7,329 nt of DNA from Opitutaceae bacterium (GTDB lineage: Bacteria; Verrucomicrobiota; Verrucomicrobiia; Opitutales; Opitutaceae): positions 1-7,329 of the forward strand of contig RGAX01000141.1 in assembly GCA_009919985.1 (NCBI GenBank). The letters are read 5' to 3'. The translations under genes and the position numbers were made by a program. The notes below the pieces were generated by a model. The model was not told the origin of the DNA, did not search any database, and was given only the letters and a program-made list of their open reading frames with translations. Shown in pieces: positions 7,199-7,329 of the stretch. Within the stretch, counting starts at the first letter, position 1; each line of letters starts with the position of its first letter.

Positions 7199-7329
7199 TT
7201 GGCGCGCAGATTTTCAATCGCGACACGCTTGTTCGTTTCCGCCGCCGTGTGGAGCATTGCGATTCTCGTTGTCGCGGGCTTTGTGCTGTCAACGATCCAG
7301 CGGCGGGTGACGGAGCGCGGCTTTGACGA
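7199..7329 (+). CDS. Sensor histidine kinase, N-terminal fragment cut by window edge
   Basis: An open frame of 43 codons runs from a TTG at 7199 to the right edge; an in-frame TGA at 7166 limits the start. The translation has a basic start (ARRFS), one transmembrane helix at about 11-33 (LFVSAAVWSIAILVVAGFVL) and then RRVTERGFD. This matches the beginning of two-component sensor kinases that follow the PhoP-like regulator in alphaproteobacteria, where the first helix leads into a periplasmic sensor domain. The sensor, dimerisation and ATPase domains are outside the window. It begins 7 nt after the regulator stop, so the two are probably co-transcribed and form a regulator-kinase pair. No strong ribosome site is seen (AGGG at about 8 nt). 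The kinase identity rests on this short N-terminus and on context. Confidence 0.6.
   Translation, partial: MARRFSIATRLFVSAAVWSIAILVVAGFVLSTIQRRVTERGFD

Noticed and set aside
6448..7257. Long minus-strand ORF (269 aa) opposite the chimera
   Set aside because: Antisense shadow of the phosphatase/regulator frame; rich in His, Arg and Pro with no family motifs.
1..7329. CRISPR array, tRNA/rRNA, insertion sequence or phage features
   Set aside because: I looked for regularly spaced repeats, transposase motifs, terminal repeats and conserved RNA sequences and saw none.

Overview
This 7.3 kb window most likely comes from a GC-rich environmental bacterium of the Verrucomicrobia, close to the Opitutaceae. 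The evidence is family resemblance: the VVLSPFEV segment of the TonB-dependent receptor, the sigma/FecR/STN-receptor arrangement, and a beta-helix protein with the PDFSFCGYRNGGV type of N-terminus. No rRNA or tRNA is present to confirm this, and no database search could be run.

Layout. Positions 1-786 (minus) hold the 5' part of a secreted right-handed beta-helix (pectate-lyase-like) protein that runs off the left edge. Positions 787-964 are an AT-rich gap with a 10-bp inverted repeat. Positions 965-6191 (minus) hold a cell-surface signalling set transcribed right to left: an ECF sigma factor, a FecR-type anti-sigma regulator overlapping it by 4 nt (ATGA), then a large TonB-dependent outer-membrane receptor with an N-terminal STN signalling domain. 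By analogy with FecI-FecR-FecA, the ligand-loaded receptor would signal through its STN domain to periplasmic FecR, which controls the sigma factor. The ligand is not identifiable from sequence; iron chelates or glycans are both possible.

Positions 6192-6411 are a divergent intergenic region. Positions 6412-7191 (plus) hold a striking in-frame chimera. It begins with a signal peptide and the N-terminal region of a secreted HAD-type acid phosphatase up to its catalytic VVLDI strand. It then continues, exactly at that strand, as an OmpR/PhoP-type response regulator from its phospho-acceptor Asp to its C-terminus. A histidine kinase follows 7 nt later and is cut by the right edge. The response regulator and kinase resemble alphaproteobacterial (Rhizobiales-type) proteins, not verrucomicrobial ones. 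The simplest explanation is a join between two genomes at a short stretch shared by two unrelated gene families, either an assembly misjoin or a real microhomology recombination.

The most notable items are this chimera and a second complete signal peptide inside the STN-receptor fusion.
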